A stretch of DNA of 64,000 nt from Nonomuraea basaltis (GCF_005893125.1 NZ_VCJS01000004.1:1-64000); one strand, 5' to 3'; shown: positions 1 to 8,550, counted from the first letter of the stretch. Numbers and translations: made by a program. Notes: generated by a model from the sequence alone, not told the origin.

Positions 1-76
1 CGATGTCTTTGAATGGGGTGGCGGCGGTGACGGAGACGACCTTGTCCGTCATCACGTCCGCGACGGTCATACGCAT
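1..76 (-). CDS. CBS-domain protein, N-terminal end cut by window edge
   Basis: Read leftward, the gene begins MRMTVADVMTDKVVSV and continues to TPFKDI at the window edge. This is the usual start of the first CBS domain of the stress-type CBS proteins that occur three more times in this window. The ATG at 76 is preceded by an AGGAGG ribosome site; a second in-frame ATG lies two codons later. CBS pairs bind adenosyl ligands; the M. tuberculosis relative Hrp1 (Rv2626c) is a DosR-regulon member. A DosR-like palindrome lies 55 bp upstream. Only about 25 residues are visible. Confidence 0.8.
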   Translation of the reverse strand, partial: MRMTVADVMTDKVVSVTAATPFKDI

Positions 77-130
77 GCCTACCTCCTTGGTGGTCGCTTT
101 CATCACATCTCCCGAACGATCCGGGAAGAA

Positions 131-144
131 GGGACGGAAGTCCC
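131..144. promoter_or_regulatory. DosR-like box before CBS gene
   Basis: GGGAC-GGAA-GTCCC is a perfect 5+4+5 palindrome, 55 bp before the leftward CBS gene. It matches the GGGAC-N4-GTCCC core of the mycobacterial DosR box. Regulation is inferred from sequence only. Confidence 0.65.
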
Positions 145-173
145 GAGCAGGACGGTCGTTGGTCAGCCCTTGG

Positions 174-735
174 TCAGCGCAGCCTCCGCAGCAGTGGCGA
201 GGGCGGCGGCTCGCACGGCGCCACCCTGATTCGCGCGTCCACCGTGGTCGCGCCGTCCGGGGTGACGATGACGGGGTTGAGGTCCAGTTCGGCCACCTGC
301 GGCAGGTCTTCCAGCAGGCCTGCCGATCCGCGTGACCTGCTCGGCCAGGCTCTGGACGTCCACGGGCGGGAGCCACGGTAGCCGCGCAGCAGCGGGGCAC
401 AGTGCAGCTCGCCGATCATGTCGGTGGCATCGGTGACGGGCGGCACGCGGAAGGCGCGGTCGGCCGGTAGGTCCGCCGTCACCCCGCCCCATGCCCACCA
501 TGATGAGCGGCCCGAACGCCGGGTAGTTGACCCGCCGACGATGATCTCCACGCCCGCAGGCAGCATGCGCTGAACGACTGCGCCCGTCATTTCCTGGCCG
601 ATCCGCGCCGACATCCCGCGGTAGGCCTGCCCCACTTCATCGTGTGACCGCAGGTTGAGCAGGACACCGCCGACATCGCTCTTTGCACCGGGCCCACGGC
701 TTTGAGCACGCAGGGCAGCCCGACGCGAAACTGCC
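174..735 (-). pseudogene. acyl-CoA synthetase (ADP-forming) ATP-grasp domain remnant
   Basis: Pieces in different leftward frames match the ATP-grasp half of the GNAT/CoA-ligase protein family: GLPCVLKAVGP near 720, VGGVLLNLRSHDEVG near 650, MTGAVVQRMLPAGVEIIVGG near 560, and LPQVAELDLNPVIVTPDG near 270, with the natural C-terminus LLRRLR just before the stop at 174. At least two frameshifts interrupt it, and the N-terminal CoA-binding part is absent. Its upstream end runs head-on into a universal stress protein fragment near 735. Two further pieces of the same gene family lie at 3774-4005 and 12475-12741, suggesting that one gene, or several copies, was broken up. Confidence 0.75.
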
Positions 736-1121
736 CCCACCGCGGCCTCAGCGCGCCGCCCCGGGCGGTCGCCGGATACGTCGCCGCCCACGCCGACTGC
801 CCCGTGATCGTCGTACGGGGCCCAGGACCACTGCCCGCACCCACCGACCCCGGGCCGATCGTCGTCGCCGGCAAGGAGCCGGACCCGGCCGTGCTGGAGT
901 TCGCGTTCGGCGAGGCCGCCCTGCGCCAGCTTCCCCTCGCCTCCACGGCCGACTTGACCGAGTGGGTGACCCGCCATCCTGAGGTTCGGACCCAGGCGGG
1001 CGACGCGGTCGATCGCGCCACTCTGATGGTCATCGGCCGCACGCGCGCCACCCGCCTCGGCCCCGCGAACTACCTTCTCCAGCACGCGCCCTGCCCGGTG
1101 GCGGTGGTGTCAGAAAGCTGA
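702..1121 (+). pseudogene. universal stress protein remnant
   Basis: The recognisable part starts near 768 with GYVAAHADCPVIVVRG, the end of a first Usp domain, followed by PIVVAGKEPDPAVLEFAFGE, the start of a second domain, and ends with LLQHAPCPVAVVSES, the usual Usp C-terminus. The first domain has lost its N-terminal half including the nucleotide-binding start, and the second is shortened, with its glycine-rich ATP loop degraded. There is no ribosome site or proper start. It abuts the oppositely oriented ATP-grasp remnant, so the junction is a rearrangement breakpoint. Probably not functional. Confidence 0.7.
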
Positions 1122-1212
1122 CCCTCGGATGGGGCAACGACGTGGCAAATGGCGGGTCGGACCAGGACTTAAGACTAGGACCCGACCTCCTGGGCCGTTC
1201 GGCACGTGCCGG

Positions 1213-1662
1213 CTATCCGGTCGTCGCCGGGGACTGGCCGGGCGTGATGCGGTCCCAGGCGGCGAGCGGCAGCATGATGACGGCGGCGGGGAACAACCCG
1301 TGTTCCTCGTGGTCGATGTGCTGGTGCAGCCGGTCCAGGGCCGCCAGCACGGCGGGCCAGTCGGGCGCGGCCGGGTCGATCGCTTCGAGCACGCTGTGGA
1401 TGCCGGCGTGCTCGGCGCAGAGCCGCTCCACCTCGTCGGCCAGCGGCCCGTCGGCGCGGAGTTCGGCGAAAAGCCCGCTCTCCTCGGCGGCGGTGTGCGG
1501 GACCAGCCGGGCGAGCAGCTCGTCGAGTAGGTCCGCGGCGTCGCCGTGCCGGCCCTCGCCGATGGCTCGGCGCAGTGCTCCCGCGCACTCGGCGATGTCC
1601 CAGTGCTCCTGGGACAGGCGGCCGATCAGCGGGAACTCCCGGCATCCGCAGTAGTTGCACAT
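1213..1662 (-). CDS. hemerythrin-domain protein
   Basis: This 149-residue protein begins MCNYCGCREFPLIGRLSQEH and has the four-helix hemerythrin-like pattern: H in LSQEHWDI, HTAAEES, CAEHAGIHS and LHQHIDHEEHGLFPA, the usual positions of di-iron ligands. Such proteins bind oxygen or nitric oxide or act as redox and iron sensors in the cytoplasm. The short Cys-rich start (CNYCGC) could bind a metal. It lies 22 bp downstream of the alcohol dehydrogenase on the same strand and is probably co-transcribed with it. The start at 1662 was chosen because homologues begin with this Cys motif. The exact role is unknown. Confidence 0.85.
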   Translation of the reverse strand: MCNYCGCREFPLIGRLSQEHWDIAECAGALRRAIGEGRHGDAADLLDELLARLVPHTAAEESGLFAELRADGPLADEVERLCAEHAGIHSVLEAIDPAAPDWPAVLAALDRLHQHIDHEEHGLFPAAVIMLPLAAWDRITPGQSPATTG

Positions 1663-1684
1663 GGTCGCGTCCTTCTGGAGGCGG

Positions 1685-2695
1685 TCACAGTTCGAAGACG
1701 AGGCGGGCGGGCACGGTGCCGGCCAGGACGTCGTCGAAGGACTGGTTGATCTCCTCGAGCTTGCGCGTCTGGTAGATGACCTTGGTGCGTCCCTGCGCGT
1801 GTAGCTGGAACACTTCGGCCAGGTCGGCACGAGTGCCGACGATGGAGCCGATGACGCTGATGCCGCCGAGCACGGTCTGGAAGATGGGCAGGCTCATGGC
1901 GTTGTCCTTGGGCAGGGAGACCAGCACCAGACGGCCGCCGCGCCGTAGGGAGGCGTGGGCCTGCTCCAGCACGCGGGGGCTGGCGGCCAGCACGATGGCC
2001 ACGTCCGCCCCGCCGAGCGCCTGGATCTCGGCGACCGGGTCGGTGGTGGCGGCGTTGACCGTGTGGGCGGCGCCCAGGCGTTCGGCCAGGTCGAGCTTGT
2101 CTTCGGTGACGTCGACGGCGATGGTCTGACCGCCGAAGATCTGCGCGTACTGTAGCGCCAGGTGGCCGAGCCCGCCGATGCCGAAGATCGCGGCACGTTC
2201 GGCCGGGCACAGGCCGGAGACCTTGACGGCCTTGTACGTGGTGACACCGGCGCAGGTCAGCGGCGCCGCTTCAGCCGATGGGACCCCTTCGGGCACGGGG
2301 ACGACGTAGGCGGCGTGGGCGACGGCGTAGTCGGCGTGGCCGCCGTTGAGCGCGTAGCCGGTGTTCTGCTGGGACTCGCACAGGGTCTCGCGGCCGCTGA
2401 CGCAGTATTCGCAGGTGCCGCAGGCGTGGCCGAGCCAGGGGAGGGCCACGCGCTCGCCGACCTTCCGGCCGGTCACGGCGGAGCCGATCTTCTCGATGAT
2501 GCCGACGCCCTCGTGGCCCGGGATGAACGGTAGGCCCGGCTTGACCGGCCAGTCGCCGTGGGCGGCGTGGATGTCGGTGTGGCACAGGCCACTGGCCTCG
2601 ATGCGGACCAGGACCTGGGACGGTCCCGGCTCGGGAACGGGCACCTCCTGCAGTTCGACGGGCTTGTCGAAACCGGTGACGACGGCAGCGCGCAT
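1685..2695 (-). CDS. adhP: zinc-dependent alcohol dehydrogenase
   Basis: This 336-residue medium-chain dehydrogenase should interconvert primary alcohols and aldehydes with NAD. Catalytic zinc ligands are visible in GLCHTD and PGHEGVG, the structural zinc knot in CGTCEYC and the following LC, and the Rossmann loop in GIGGLGHLALQ. Length and order match AdhP/AdhA enzymes. The ATG at 2695 follows AAAGGAG. A weak DosR-like palindrome (GGGAC-CTTC-GACTC on the minus strand, 2754-2767) lies about 60 bp upstream. In this setting of fermentative enzymes a role in reoxidising NADH by reducing acetaldehyde is plausible, but the substrate cannot be read from sequence. Confidence 0.9.
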   Translation of the reverse strand: MRAAVVTGFDKPVELQEVPVPEPGPSQVLVRIEASGLCHTDIHAAHGDWPVKPGLPFIPGHEGVGIIEKIGSAVTGRKVGERVALPWLGHACGTCEYCVSGRETLCESQQNTGYALNGGHADYAVAHAAYVVPVPEGVPSAEAAPLTCAGVTTYKAVKVSGLCPAERAAIFGIGGLGHLALQYAQIFGGQTIAVDVTEDKLDLAERLGAAHTVNAATTDPVAEIQALGGADVAIVLAASPRVLEQAHASLRRGGRLVLVSLPKDNAMSLPIFQTVLGGISVIGSIVGTRADLAEVFQLHAQGRTKVIYQTRKLEEINQSFDDVLAGTVPARLVFEL

Positions 2696-2845
2696 GGCTC
2701 TTCTCTCCTTTGGTCGTGTCCCCACCCTCCCCGACGGGCCAGCGCCCGGATCAGAGTCGAAGGTCCCGTACGGACCAGCCATCCGTCACCCGTTCGCCGG
2801 CGCGCCGCACTCAACGGAAAGGCCCTGACCAATGCCGCGGCCAGG

Positions 2846-2859
2846 GGGACTTCCGTCCC
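2846..2859. promoter_or_regulatory. DosR-like box before CBS-BON gene
   Basis: GGGAC-TTCC-GTCCC lies 54 bp before the ATG at 2913. Arms are perfect. It is one of the best matches to the mycobacterial DosR core in the window. Confidence 0.7.
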
Positions 2860-2912
2860 TACAGGCCAGACCAGGCGAGGCGGTGCGATGGCAGGGAGAA
2901 GAGGAGGATCCC

Positions 2913-3629
2913 ATGGTGCGAATCATCGTGAGGGACGTCATGACCACGCATGTCGCCTCGGTGGCGGCGGGCACGCCGTTCAAGGACGTCGCCGAGTTGC
3001 TCGTGCGGCGCGGGGTCAGCGCCGTGCCCGTGCTGGACGCCGACGGCCGGGTCGCCGGCGTGGTGTCCGAGGCGGACCTGCTGCGCAAGGAGGAGTTCCG
3101 CGAGCAGTACTACGGGGAAGGCTACCGGCCGCGGCTGCGAGCCCGGCTGCGCCGGCGGCTGGCCGGGCGCGACGAGGACGGCGGTGACAAGGTCATGGGC
3201 GCCACGGCGGGTGAGGTGATGTCGGCGCCGGCGGTGACGGTCGGGCCGGACGTGTCCACCGTGACGGCAGCCCAGCTCATGGACGAGCGCGGCGTCAAAC
3301 GCCTGGTTGTCGTGGACGACGACAGGCATCTGATCGGCATCGTCAGCAGGCGCGACCTGCTCAAGGCGTACGTGCGCGACGACGCCGAGCTGAAGCGCTG
3401 GGTCGAGCAGGCCATCCCGGAGCAGTCCCGGTGGAATGACCGGACCGGGATCGCCGTCCAGGTGAACAACGGCATCGTGACGCTGTCCGGATATACCGCC
3501 ACCCGCAGCGAGGCGGCGGCGGCCGTGCGTATGGCCAAAGGGCTCGGCGGTGTCGTCGGCGTCCGCGAGGACCTCGTCTGGGAACGGTACGACCGGTTCG
3601 ACCTCCCCGTGGTCTGGGACCGGTCCTGA
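2913..3629 (+). CDS. CBS-CBS-BON stress protein
   Basis: This 238-residue soluble protein has a first CBS domain from residue 5 (VRDVMTTHVASV, GVSAVPVLDADGRVAGVVSE), a charged linker, a second CBS domain near 105-160 (SAPAVTVGPDVSTVTAAQLM, GVKRLVVVDDDRHLIGIVS) and a C-terminal BON domain (VQVNNGIVTLSGYTATRSEA). CBS pairs bind adenine nucleotides; BON domains are thought to bind membranes or lipids. The ATG follows GAGGAGG. The protein parallels the one at 61344-62045 and truncated CBS copies at 1-76 and 20421-20669. The box 54 bp upstream suggests induction with the dormancy set. Confidence 0.88.
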   Translation: MVRIIVRDVMTTHVASVAAGTPFKDVAELLVRRGVSAVPVLDADGRVAGVVSEADLLRKEEFREQYYGEGYRPRLRARLRRRLAGRDEDGGDKVMGATAGEVMSAPAVTVGPDVSTVTAAQLMDERGVKRLVVVDDDRHLIGIVSRRDLLKAYVRDDAELKRWVEQAIPEQSRWNDRTGIAVQVNNGIVTLSGYTATRSEAAAAVRMAKGLGGVVGVREDLVWERYDRFDLPVVWDRS

Positions 3630-3773
3630 GCAGCGGCCGGGACCTTCGGCACTGATCTTTCAGGCCGTCCGTCTCTGCCTGATGACGGGCCGCACCAGGC
3701 AATGTGGTGATGGGGACGGCGGCGCCACGAACGCCACTCGTCCCCTTCCACAGGAATCGGATGGGAGTCCAGC

Positions 3774-4005
3774 ATGCCCGGCATCAACAACCAGGACGTT
3801 TCGCAGGCGCTCGGCACGACGAGGAGGCCGGGCCGGGCCGCGCTCGAGCACGTGCTGGCGCCCCGGTCCGTGGCCGTGATCGGTGCCGGCCGCAACCCGC
3901 TCGGCACCGGGCACCGCGTGCTGCGCAATCTGATCGGCGGCGGCTTCCCGGGCCGATCCGCCCGGTGAACCCCCAACGCCGCCGAGGTGGCCAGCCTGCC
4001 ACGCG
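3774..4005 (+). pseudogene. CoA-binding domain remnant of GNAT/CoA-ligase protein
   Basis: An ATG at 3774 opens a reading frame whose segment SVAVIGAGRNPLGTGHRVL is the Rossmann start of the CoA-binding domain of ADP-forming acyl-CoA synthetases. After GGGFPG the frame shifts: the expected PIRPVNP and NAAEVASLP continue in the other two forward frames up to about 4005, then homology stops. It is thus a truncated, twice-frameshifted N-terminal remnant. A weak DosR-like box (GGGAC-CTTC-GGCAC, 3639-3652) lies upstream. Compare the ATP-grasp piece at 174-735 and the GNAT piece at 12475-12741. Confidence 0.65.
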
Positions 4006-4060
4006 GCTCTGAAGCCAGGCCCCGACGACACCTCGGGCCGTCGGCCAGATTCGCGGTCGG

Positions 4061-6727
4061 CTAAGCCGGTCGGCCGGGTGACAGCCGTACGGCGGTGACC
4101 TTGTACTCCGGGCACGACGTGACTGTGTCCGTGTGGCCGGAGGTGAGGGCGTTCACCCGGTTGGCGGGGAAGTGGAAGGCGCAGAAGAGCTGGCCGGGTG
4201 CCGTGTCGCCGGTGATGCGGGCGATCAGCGCCGCGCGTCCGTGGCGGCTTTCCACGGTGACCGGGTCGCCGTCGCGTACGGCGTGGCGGGCGGCGTCGGC
4301 GGGATTGACGTCGATCTGATCGGTGGGAGCCAGCCGGATGTTGTCCGTGCGCCTGGTCATGTTGCCGGAGTTGTAGTGCGCCCACCGGCGGCCGGTGATC
4401 AGGATGAGAGGGTAGTCGTCGTCGGGGCTTTCACCCGGCGGGAGGTAGAGGCAGGCGGCGAGGTGGGCCAAGCCGTCGGCGGTGGCGAACCGGTCGAGGT
4501 AGAGCTTGGGTGTCCCGGGGTGTTCGGGATCGGGGCAGGGCCAGGCGAGAGCGCCTTCCCGGTCGAGCCGCTGGTGGGAGATGCCGCCGAAGGCGGGCGC
4601 GACCTGACCGCATTCGGCGAGGGCGGCGGCCGGAGTGGGGCAGCCCAGGTCGGCTCCGAGCGCGGCGGCGAGGGCGTGGACGATGGCGAAGTCAGTGCGC
4701 GCCTGCCCGGGCGGGGAGAGAGCGGGACATATCCGCTGGAAGCGGCGGTCGAAGTTGACGAAGGTGCCGTCCTTTTCCAGCCAGGACGCGGCGGGCAGCA
4801 CTACGTCGGCGTGGCGGGCGGTCTCGGAGAGGAACAACTCTTGGCTGATGACCAGGGGGCAGGTTTCCAGTGCTTCGACGACCCGGTTGGTGTCCGGGTC
4901 GGTGGCGCAGACGTCCTCTCCGACGATCCACAGCGCGCGCAGGTCGCCGGCTCGCGCGGCTGCGAACATCTGGGGGATGCGCAGGCCGTCGCGGCGCGGT
5001 ACCGGGACGCCCCAAGCCCGCTCGGCCCTCGCCCGGGCGGCCGGATCGCCGACCTTGGCGTAGCCGGGGAGGAGGTCGGGTAGGGCGCCCATGTCGGAGG
5101 CGCCTTGCACGTTGTTCTGGCCGCGTAGCGGGTTCACGCCGTAGCCGCGGCCGGTGCCGACCGCGCCGCGCAGGATCGCGAGGTTGGCCAGCGTGCGCAC
5201 ACCGTCGGTGCCGTGCAGGTGCTCGGTCACGCCGAGCCCGTAGACGATCGCGGGCCGCTCGGCCCGGCCGTACAAGCGCGCGGCGGCCACGAGGTCGGGC
5301 GCGGGAACGCCGGTGATGGCCGACACGCGCTCGGGCGGGTAGTCGTCGAGGAGTGCAGTGAGTTCTTCCAAGCCGGTGGCCCGGTGGCGCAGGAACTCCT
5401 GGTCGGTGAGGTCCTCGGCGAGCAGGATGTGGGCGAGCCCGTTGAACAGGGCGACGTTGGTGCCAGGACGGGGTCGCAGGTGCACGTTCGCGTGCTCGGC
5501 CAGGCCGACGGTTCGCGGGTCGGCGACCACCAGCCGCGTGCCGCGCAGCACGTGTTGCAGCAGCCGGGCGCCGACGACCGGGTGCGCCTCTATCGGGTTG
5601 GCACCCACCACCAGCAGGCTGTCGGCCTGCTCCACGTCGTCGAAGCTGTCGGTGCCGCCGGACAGGCCGAACGCGGCGGTCAGTCCGGCGGCGGAGGGGG
5701 AGTGGCACAGGCGCGAGCAGTTGTCGACGTTGTTGGTGCCGATGACGGTGCGCATGAACTTCTGGATGAGGTAGTTCTCCTCGTTGGTGGCCCGGGCGGA
5801 GGAGATCGCCGCCACGGCGTCCGGGCCCGCCTGGTCGATCGCCGCCCGCAGTCCGCGAGCGATGTGGTCGAGCGCTTCGGGCCAGTCCACCGGCTCCAGC
5901 AGGGAGCCGCGGCGTAGCAGCGGCCGGGTGAGCCGTTCGGGTGAGCGCAGGAATCCGTGGGCGAAGCGGCCTTTGACGCAGGCGTGCCCGCGGTTGACCG
6001 GGCCGTCGCGGGCGGGCGTGACCGCGGCGATCTTGCCGTCGCGGGTCAGCACGTCCAGAGTGCAGCCGACGCCGCAGTAGCCGCAGGTGGTACGGGTACG
6101 GGTGAACGCAGACAGGTGGGTGCCGGGCGGCAGGCCGGGCTCGGTGAGGGCGCCGGTGGGGCAGGTGTCCACGCAGCCGCCGCAGGCGACGCAGTCGGAT
6201 TCGGCCCAGGGGCCACCGGTTCCCGGCGCGACCACGGTGTGGCTGCCGCGTCCGGTCAGGGTGAGCGCGAAGGTGCCCTGGACGTCGGCGCACATGCGTA
6301 CGCATCGGCCGCAGGCGATGCACAGGTCGCGATCCAGCCGGACGTAGGGGTGGCTGTCGTCGCGGCCGCGCTCCGGTTCGGCGGCTGCTGGGCCGATGCC
6401 GAGGCTGCGGCATAGCAGGGCCAGTTCGGTGTCGCCCTCCAGGGCGTGGCCGGGAAGCGCGGAGACGATCAGTTCCACGGCGTCGCGGCGCAGCCGGCTC
6501 AGGTCCTCCTGCTCGACCTGTACCTGGGCGCCGTCCGTGACCGGGGTCACGCAGGCGGCGACTACGTGCCCGTCCAGCCGCGCTAGGCAGGTTCGGCAGG
6601 AGCCCACGGGCGACATGCGGTCGTCGTGGCAGAGCGTGGGGAGCTCGGCGCCCGCCGCGCGGACCGAGGACAACACCGTGGCCTCCTCGGGCACGGTGAC
6701 GTCGGCACCGTCCACGATCACCCTCAC
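4061..6727 (-). CDS. fdhA: formate dehydrogenase catalytic subunit (Mo/W-bisMGD)
   Basis: This 888-residue subunit oxidises formate to CO2. It starts with a [2Fe-2S] ferredoxin-like domain (LCHDDRMSPVGSCRTCLARL), then a His/Cys and two 4Fe-4S sets (CIACGRCVRMC, CVACGGCVDTCPTGA), the FdhF 4Fe-4S start CGYCGVGC, and the molybdopterin oxidoreductase body with active-site cysteine in NCSRLCHSPS, so cysteine rather than selenocysteine. The C-terminal molydopterin-binding domain ends ...TSCPEYKVTAVRL. GTG start at 6727 overlaps the stop of the diaphorase gene by four bases (GTGA), so the two are translationally coupled and probably form an NAD-linked soluble enzyme. With a pyruvate formate-lyase remnant at 49.7 kb, formate metabolism fits the anaerobic theme. 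Confidence 0.93.
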   Translation of the reverse strand: MRVIVDGADVTVPEEATVLSSVRAAGAELPTLCHDDRMSPVGSCRTCLARLDGHVVAACVTPVTDGAQVQVEQEDLSRLRRDAVELIVSALPGHALEGDTELALLCRSLGIGPAAAEPERGRDDSHPYVRLDRDLCIACGRCVRMCADVQGTFALTLTGRGSHTVVAPGTGGPWAESDCVACGGCVDTCPTGALTEPGLPPGTHLSAFTRTRTTCGYCGVGCTLDVLTRDGKIAAVTPARDGPVNRGHACVKGRFAHGFLRSPERLTRPLLRRGSLLEPVDWPEALDHIARGLRAAIDQAGPDAVAAISSARATNEENYLIQKFMRTVIGTNNVDNCSRLCHSPSAAGLTAAFGLSGGTDSFDDVEQADSLLVVGANPIEAHPVVGARLLQHVLRGTRLVVADPRTVGLAEHANVHLRPRPGTNVALFNGLAHILLAEDLTDQEFLRHRATGLEELTALLDDYPPERVSAITGVPAPDLVAAARLYGRAERPAIVYGLGVTEHLHGTDGVRTLANLAILRGAVGTGRGYGVNPLRGQNNVQGASDMGALPDLLPGYAKVGDPAARARAERAWGVPVPRRDGLRIPQMFAAARAGDLRALWIVGEDVCATDPDTNRVVEALETCPLVISQELFLSETARHADVVLPAASWLEKDGTFVNFDRRFQRICPALSPPGQARTDFAIVHALAAALGADLGCPTPAAALAECGQVAPAFGGISHQRLDREGALAWPCPDPEHPGTPKLYLDRFATADGLAHLAACLYLPPGESPDDDYPLILITGRRWAHYNSGNMTRRTDNIRLAPTDQIDVNPADAARHAVRDGDPVTVESRHGRAALIARITGDTAPGQLFCAFHFPANRVNALTSGHTDTVTSCPEYKVTAVRLSPGRPA

Positions 6728-8406
6728 GCGTCCCACCCCCGCAGCCGGTCTCCGTAGGCGCGGGCCAGGCTTCGCACGGCCGCTGGTACCCGGCGGCCGA
6801 ACGCGCACAGGCTGGCCTGGCTCATCACCTCGAGCATGCGGCCGTACGCCTCCCCAGGCGGATCGCCCGCTCTGGCCAGTTCCAGCCCGCGGCGTGAGCC
6901 GACCCGGCAGGGTGAGCAGGCGCCGCAGCTCTCGGCGGCGGCGAACATCCACAGGTGCCGCAGCACGTCCTGCGGCGCCGGCCGATGGTCGATGGCGACC
7001 AGTCCCGCGTGGCCGAGCGCCGCGCCGTGCCGGCTCAGTGCGGCCTCGCTCAGCGGCATGTCCAGCTCGTGCTCGGCCAGGAACCCGCCCAGCGGCCCGC
7101 CCACCTGCAACACGGCGAGCTGGGCGCCGTCGCGCAGGCCGCCGCCCAGCTCGTTGACGATCCAGCGCAGCGGCGTGCCGAGCTCGACCTCGTAGCAGCC
7201 GGGGCGGGCGAAGCGCTCGGACAGGCAGACCAGCTTGGTGCCCGTCTCACCCGGCGTCCCGCGGCGGGTGTAGGCGTCGCTGCCATGCCGGACGATCCAG
7301 GGGATGGCCGCGAGGGTCTCGACATTGTTGACGACGGTCGGGGCGTCCCACAGGCCGCTGCTGGTCGGGTACGGTGGGCGTGCCCGCGCGCAGCCCCGGC
7401 CGCCTTCCAGCCCCGCGATGAGCGCCGTCTCCTCGCCCGACAGATAGGACCCCGCGCCGCTCACCACCTCGACGTCGAGATCCATGTCGCTGCCGTGCAC
7501 GCGGGGGCCCAGATGCCCGTCCTCGTACGCCTGCGCCACGGCCGCGCGCATCCGGGCCAGCGCGCGTGGATACTCCGAACGCACCAGCACCACGCCACGG
7601 CGCGCCCCGCAGGCCAGGCACGCCAGCGCCAGCCCTTCGAGCACGCGCCCGGGATCCTCCTCCATCAGCAGCCGATCGGCGTAGGAGCCGGGATCGCCCT
7701 CGTCGCCGTTGGCGATCACCACGGTGTCCGGCGAAGGTCGCGCCGCCGCCCATTTGGCGGCCACCAGGAACCCGGCTCCACCCCGCCCGCGCAGCCCGGA
7801 GGCGGCCACCTTCGAGGCGACCTGCTCGGGCGTGCGTCGGCCCACGGTCTCCACCCAGGACCGCCAGGCTGCGTGACCGGCGACGACTCCGGCGAGGACG
7901 ACCGGCTCACCAGTGGTGTCCGCCACAGGGATCGGCGGCGCGTACGGCTGCCTCTCGCCAGAGACCTGCTCGGCGATCGACGGGCCGGTGCAGGGCACTT
8001 CACCGTCCAGGCAGGAGGGCCCCGCGTAGCAGTACCCCAGACACCGGACCGTCTGCACGGACGCCTCGGCCGTGGGCTCGCTACGGTTCAGGCCCAGAAC
8101 CTGCTCGATCTCTGGCAGGTGCCGGTTGCCCCGCGCCGCGAAACATGCGGTGGCGACACACACCCGAACGTGGCGGCGCCCATGCCCGGCCGCCAGGTCG
8201 GCGAAGAAGCTCGCCGGGCCGAGCCCGGCCGCTGCGGGCAGCCCGAACCCTCGCGCGACCTCTGGCGCAAACGCCTGCGGCCCGTTGACGGTCTCGGACG
8301 CTGCCTGGGCCAGGGCCTGCATCAATCGCACGCCTGGCCGGCCGCGCCGATCGGCGAGAGCCCGAAATGCGTCAACGGGATGGTCCATAAGGGCTGGCAT
8401 GCCCAT
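6724..8406 (-). CDS. fused NuoE-NuoF type NADH-binding diaphorase of formate dehydrogenase
   Basis: This 560-residue protein joins a 24-kDa-type thioredoxin-fold [2Fe-2S] domain (CVATACFAARG, CLGYCYAGPSCL, residues about 75-150) to a 51-kDa-type flavoprotein: FMN loop GLRGRGGAGF, NADH site near NGDEGDPGSYADR, SLBB-type segment, and 4Fe-4S ligands ESCGACSPCRVGS near the C-terminus. It would pass electrons between formate dehydrogenase and NAD. The ATG at 8406 has a modest AGGGA site; in-frame ATGs at 8400 and a few codons later are alternatives. It is the first gene of a two-gene operon with fdhA. Fusion of NuoE and NuoF is known in NAD-linked formate dehydrogenases and hydrogenases of some bacteria. 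Confidence 0.9.
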   Translation of the reverse strand: MGMPALMDHPVDAFRALADRRGRPGVRLMQALAQAASETVNGPQAFAPEVARGFGLPAAAGLGPASFFADLAAGHGRRHVRVCVATACFAARGNRHLPEIEQVLGLNRSEPTAEASVQTVRCLGYCYAGPSCLDGEVPCTGPSIAEQVSGERQPYAPPIPVADTTGEPVVLAGVVAGHAAWRSWVETVGRRTPEQVASKVAASGLRGRGGAGFLVAAKWAAARPSPDTVVIANGDEGDPGSYADRLLMEEDPGRVLEGLALACLACGARRGVVLVRSEYPRALARMRAAVAQAYEDGHLGPRVHGSDMDLDVEVVSGAGSYLSGEETALIAGLEGGRGCARARPPYPTSSGLWDAPTVVNNVETLAAIPWIVRHGSDAYTRRGTPGETGTKLVCLSERFARPGCYEVELGTPLRWIVNELGGGLRDGAQLAVLQVGGPLGGFLAEHELDMPLSEAALSRHGAALGHAGLVAIDHRPAPQDVLRHLWMFAAAESCGACSPCRVGSRRGLELARAGDPPGEAYGRMLEVMSQASLCAFGRRVPAAVRSLARAYGDRLRGWDA

Positions 8407-8454
8407 TTTCCCTGGTGGTGAACGCGCGCATTTAAGCCGGCAGGGAGAAGTGAG

Positions 8455-8550
8455 ATGAGCACCTTCGACCTCGTGATCCGGCTGGTCTACCTCGCAGCCA
8501 AGAAGGCCCTGACCGAGATCACCGCGGCCGTCAAAGTGCTCGTCGGCTGA
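8455..8550 (+). pseudogene. internally deleted pntB remnant (31 codons)
   Basis: A start codon with a good ribosome site (GGGAGAAGTGAG) opens a 31-codon frame. Its first 14 residues MSTFDLVIRLVYLA match the N-terminus and its last 16 match the C-terminus (KKALTEITAAVKVLVG) of the intact transhydrogenase beta subunit at 18748-20133. Everything between, about 430 codons, is missing, and the join is in frame. Nucleotide identity to the intact copy is roughly 85 percent by eye. It is a fossil of a second pnt operon. Confidence 0.85.

Noticed and set aside
174-1085. Long leftward open frame of about 300 codons
   Set aside because: Its first two thirds are the mirror of the Usp remnant; only the region below about 735 has homology, and that is spread over several frames.
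1160-1185. AGGACTTAAGACTAGGACC as a DosR-like box
   Set aside because: The right arm does not match; CGGGTC/GACCCG around it is at best a weak hairpin between converging genes.
2761-2775. GGTCCCGTACGGACC palindrome
   Set aside because: Arms are inverted relative to the DosR-like core (GTCC outside, GGAC inside), so it was not counted as a box; only the overlapping GAGTC-GAAG-GTCCC was noted as weak.
5700-5770. Possible selenocysteine in formate dehydrogenase
   Set aside because: The active-site position reads TGC within NCSRLCHSPS; there is no in-frame TGA.
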